A DNA stretch of 6,125 nucleotides from Candidatus Bathyarchaeota archaeon (lineage in GTDB: Archaea > Thermoproteota > Bathyarchaeia > Bathyarchaeales > Bathyarchaeaceae): positions 1 through 6,125 of the forward strand of contig JAOUMI010000037.1 in the NCBI GenBank assembly GCA_029881555.1, given 5' to 3'. The position numbers and the translations under genes are program-made. Below, piece by piece: positions 5,207 through 6,125 of the stretch. The notes beneath the pieces were generated by a model. That model ran no database searches and had not been told where the DNA came from. It saw only the letters and a program-made list of their open reading frames with translations. The first letter of the stretch is position 1; each line of letters begins with the position of its first letter.

Positions 5207-5758
5207 TTGTCAAATACCACTAGTTATTTCAAATTCATGGGGACGCTCTTTATTAGCCTCTTACTTCTGAAAAACTTGTCTTTCATGCCCGCCAATGCGC
5301 TGTCAGCGTCTATCGTCCTCAACCCCGAGGAAGGCGTGTCAACCATCACCATTGAGGGGTTGGGCTTCAACCCTAATTCGATCATCAACGTCTACTGGGA
5401 CGATGAGCATCTTCCGACTGTTCCACTTCACGTTTTCACAGATGAGAATGGCACGTTTACATGCATTATTAGTGCCTATGACCAGACTGGCGTAGGAGTT
5501 CATGAGGTGAAGGCTGTGGATGCTAATGGCAACGTTGCGCTGGCAACTTTCACTGTGACAGACATCAAGGGATACCAAGGGGAGCAAGGGCCTCCTGGTA
5601 CTGCTGCGGAAGGCATATCACTGGGATACTTGGCTGGATTGTTTCTCCTAGCAGCAGCAATCGGTGGCCTGATAGGCATCTTCTCAGGTAAGGGCTATCG
5701 AGGTAAACGGGAACCTGATGCCGAAGCGACGTCCAAGGGCGTCGAGCCGTTACAGTAG
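5207..5758 (+). CDS. Exported membrane-anchored protein with Ig-like domain and collagen-like stub
   Basis: About 183 residues from TTG 5207 (185 from ATG 5201). Residues 9-34 form a signal peptide with a Leu-rich core and a likely cut near Asn-Ala-Leu-Ser-Ala. Residues 35-120 are a beta-rich domain (repeated Ile-Thr-Ile, Asn-Gly-Thr-Phe-Thr, GVGVHEVKAVDANGN) resembling IPT/TIG-type Ig-like modules. Then four Gly-X-Y triplets, GYQGEQGPPGTA (122-133), form a short collagen-like stub, followed by a Gly/Ala-rich membrane helix (about 139-160) and a basic, then acidic tail. The predicted topology is type I: domain outside, tail inside. It is probably a cell-surface protein; no catalytic residues are seen and no specific function is claimed. 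It has its own strong TATA box, and the next secreted-protein gene begins 22 bases after its stop, so the two are likely cotranscribed. Confidence 0.8.
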   Translation: MSNTTSYFKFMGTLFISLLLLKNLSFMPANALSASIVLNPEEGVSTITIEGLGFNPNSIINVYWDDEHLPTVPLHVFTDENGTFTCIISAYDQTGVGVHEVKAVDANGNVALATFTVTDIKGYQGEQGPPGTAAEGISLGYLAGLFLLAAAIGGLIGIFSGKGYRGKREPDAEATSKGVEPLQ

Positions 5759-5780
5759 GTAGTCCTGTGGGGTTGAGTCA

Positions 5781-6125
5781 ATGAGGTTGGGTCTGGACAT
5801 ACGTTGGTGGAGGAGATTACTCTTTGCGTTGTCCTTTATCTTCCTAATCGTTTTAGGGTTATCATATTCACCTAGTCCTGTAAACGCATCTACCCAATCT
5901 CCCCCCGAAGACTGGTGGGTCGACGGCTGGGTCCACGTTCACACCGATTTAGATCAATGTGGTACAGATGATTTTCGCGATATCTGTGAAATCTGGTTGA
6001 AGTACGACGCGAATTATCTATACATTAAAGTCAGTACAATTGAAAAGCCCGGATGGGATGGGCCCGACTATCGGAATGCGAGATATAGCTGGTATTTTGA
6101 CGTAGATCAATCGACAGACCCTGCA
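5781..6125 (+). CDS. Secreted protein with possible CBM9/DOMON-like sugar-binding domain (partial)
   Basis: An open frame of 115 codons from ATG 5781 to the window edge with no stop, so the C-terminal part is missing. Arg/Trp-rich residues 8-12 and a hydrophobic core (13-29) form a signal peptide with a probable cut after Pro-Val-Asn-Ala (33-36). The mature part starts acidic and Trp-rich (EDWWVDGWVHVHTD), then shows DICEIWLKYDANYLYIKVST (68-86) and RYSWYFDVDQSTDP (101-114). This order, a strand with Asp-x-Tyr-Leu-Tyr then a Tyr-Phe-Asp-x-Asp strand, recalls CBM9-like or DOMON-type beta-sandwich domains of surface proteins. That is inference from pattern. Cys60 and Cys69 could form a disulfide outside the cell. 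GGGG at 5769-5772 lies eight bases before ATG. It is probably in one operon with the preceding surface protein. Confidence 0.8.
   Translation, partial: MRLGLDIRWWRRLLFALSFIFLIVLGLSYSPSPVNASTQSPPEDWWVDGWVHVHTDLDQCGTDDFRDICEIWLKYDANYLYIKVSTIEKPGWDGPDYRNARYSWYFDVDQSTDPA

Overview
The window looks like a gene-dense stretch of an archaeal chromosome of moderate GC, mostly housekeeping and cell-envelope genes, all on the + strand. The archaeal assignment rests on four things: a NadM-type NMN adenylyltransferase, a predicted Ser/Thr kinase of the archaeal COG2112 type, A/T-rich TATA-like boxes about 25-30 bases before likely transcript starts, and several TTG/GTG starts with Shine-Dalgarno sites. 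A TACK-group archaeon such as Bathyarchaeia would fit, but that is an impression from gene style, not something the sequence proves.

Layout. Positions 2-172 hold a possible C-terminal end of an upstream gene. A membrane-anchored transglutaminase-like protein (224-1135), NMN adenylyltransferase nadM (1199-1723) and a rhomboid intramembrane protease (1757-2341) follow with short gaps. A class V PLP aminotransferase (2408-3556) and an atypical protein kinase (3676-4452) come next, separated by a 119-base gap that holds a possible hairpin and a six-codon reading frame. A two-helix membrane protein of unknown function (4551-4871) precedes a complete tRNA-Pro(GGG) with encoded CCA (4980-5058). After the tRNA the content changes to exported proteins: a signal-peptide protein with an Ig-like domain, a short collagen-like stub and a C-terminal membrane helix (5207-5758), and then the first 115 codons of a second secreted protein (5781 to the window end).

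How the genes work together. No single pathway links them. nadM makes NAD, the aminotransferase does amino-acid/2-oxoacid exchange, and the transglutaminase-like protein, the rhomboid and the post-tRNA proteins act at or outside the membrane. The last two genes are 22 bases apart behind one strong TATA box and look like an operon. No CRISPR array, insertion sequence, integrase or defence system is visible. The points most worth a second look are a 17-base tRNA T-arm look-alike inside the first gene, the collagen-like stub, the kinase active-site wording, and several start sites where the Shine-Dalgarno position argues for a start other than the longest frame.
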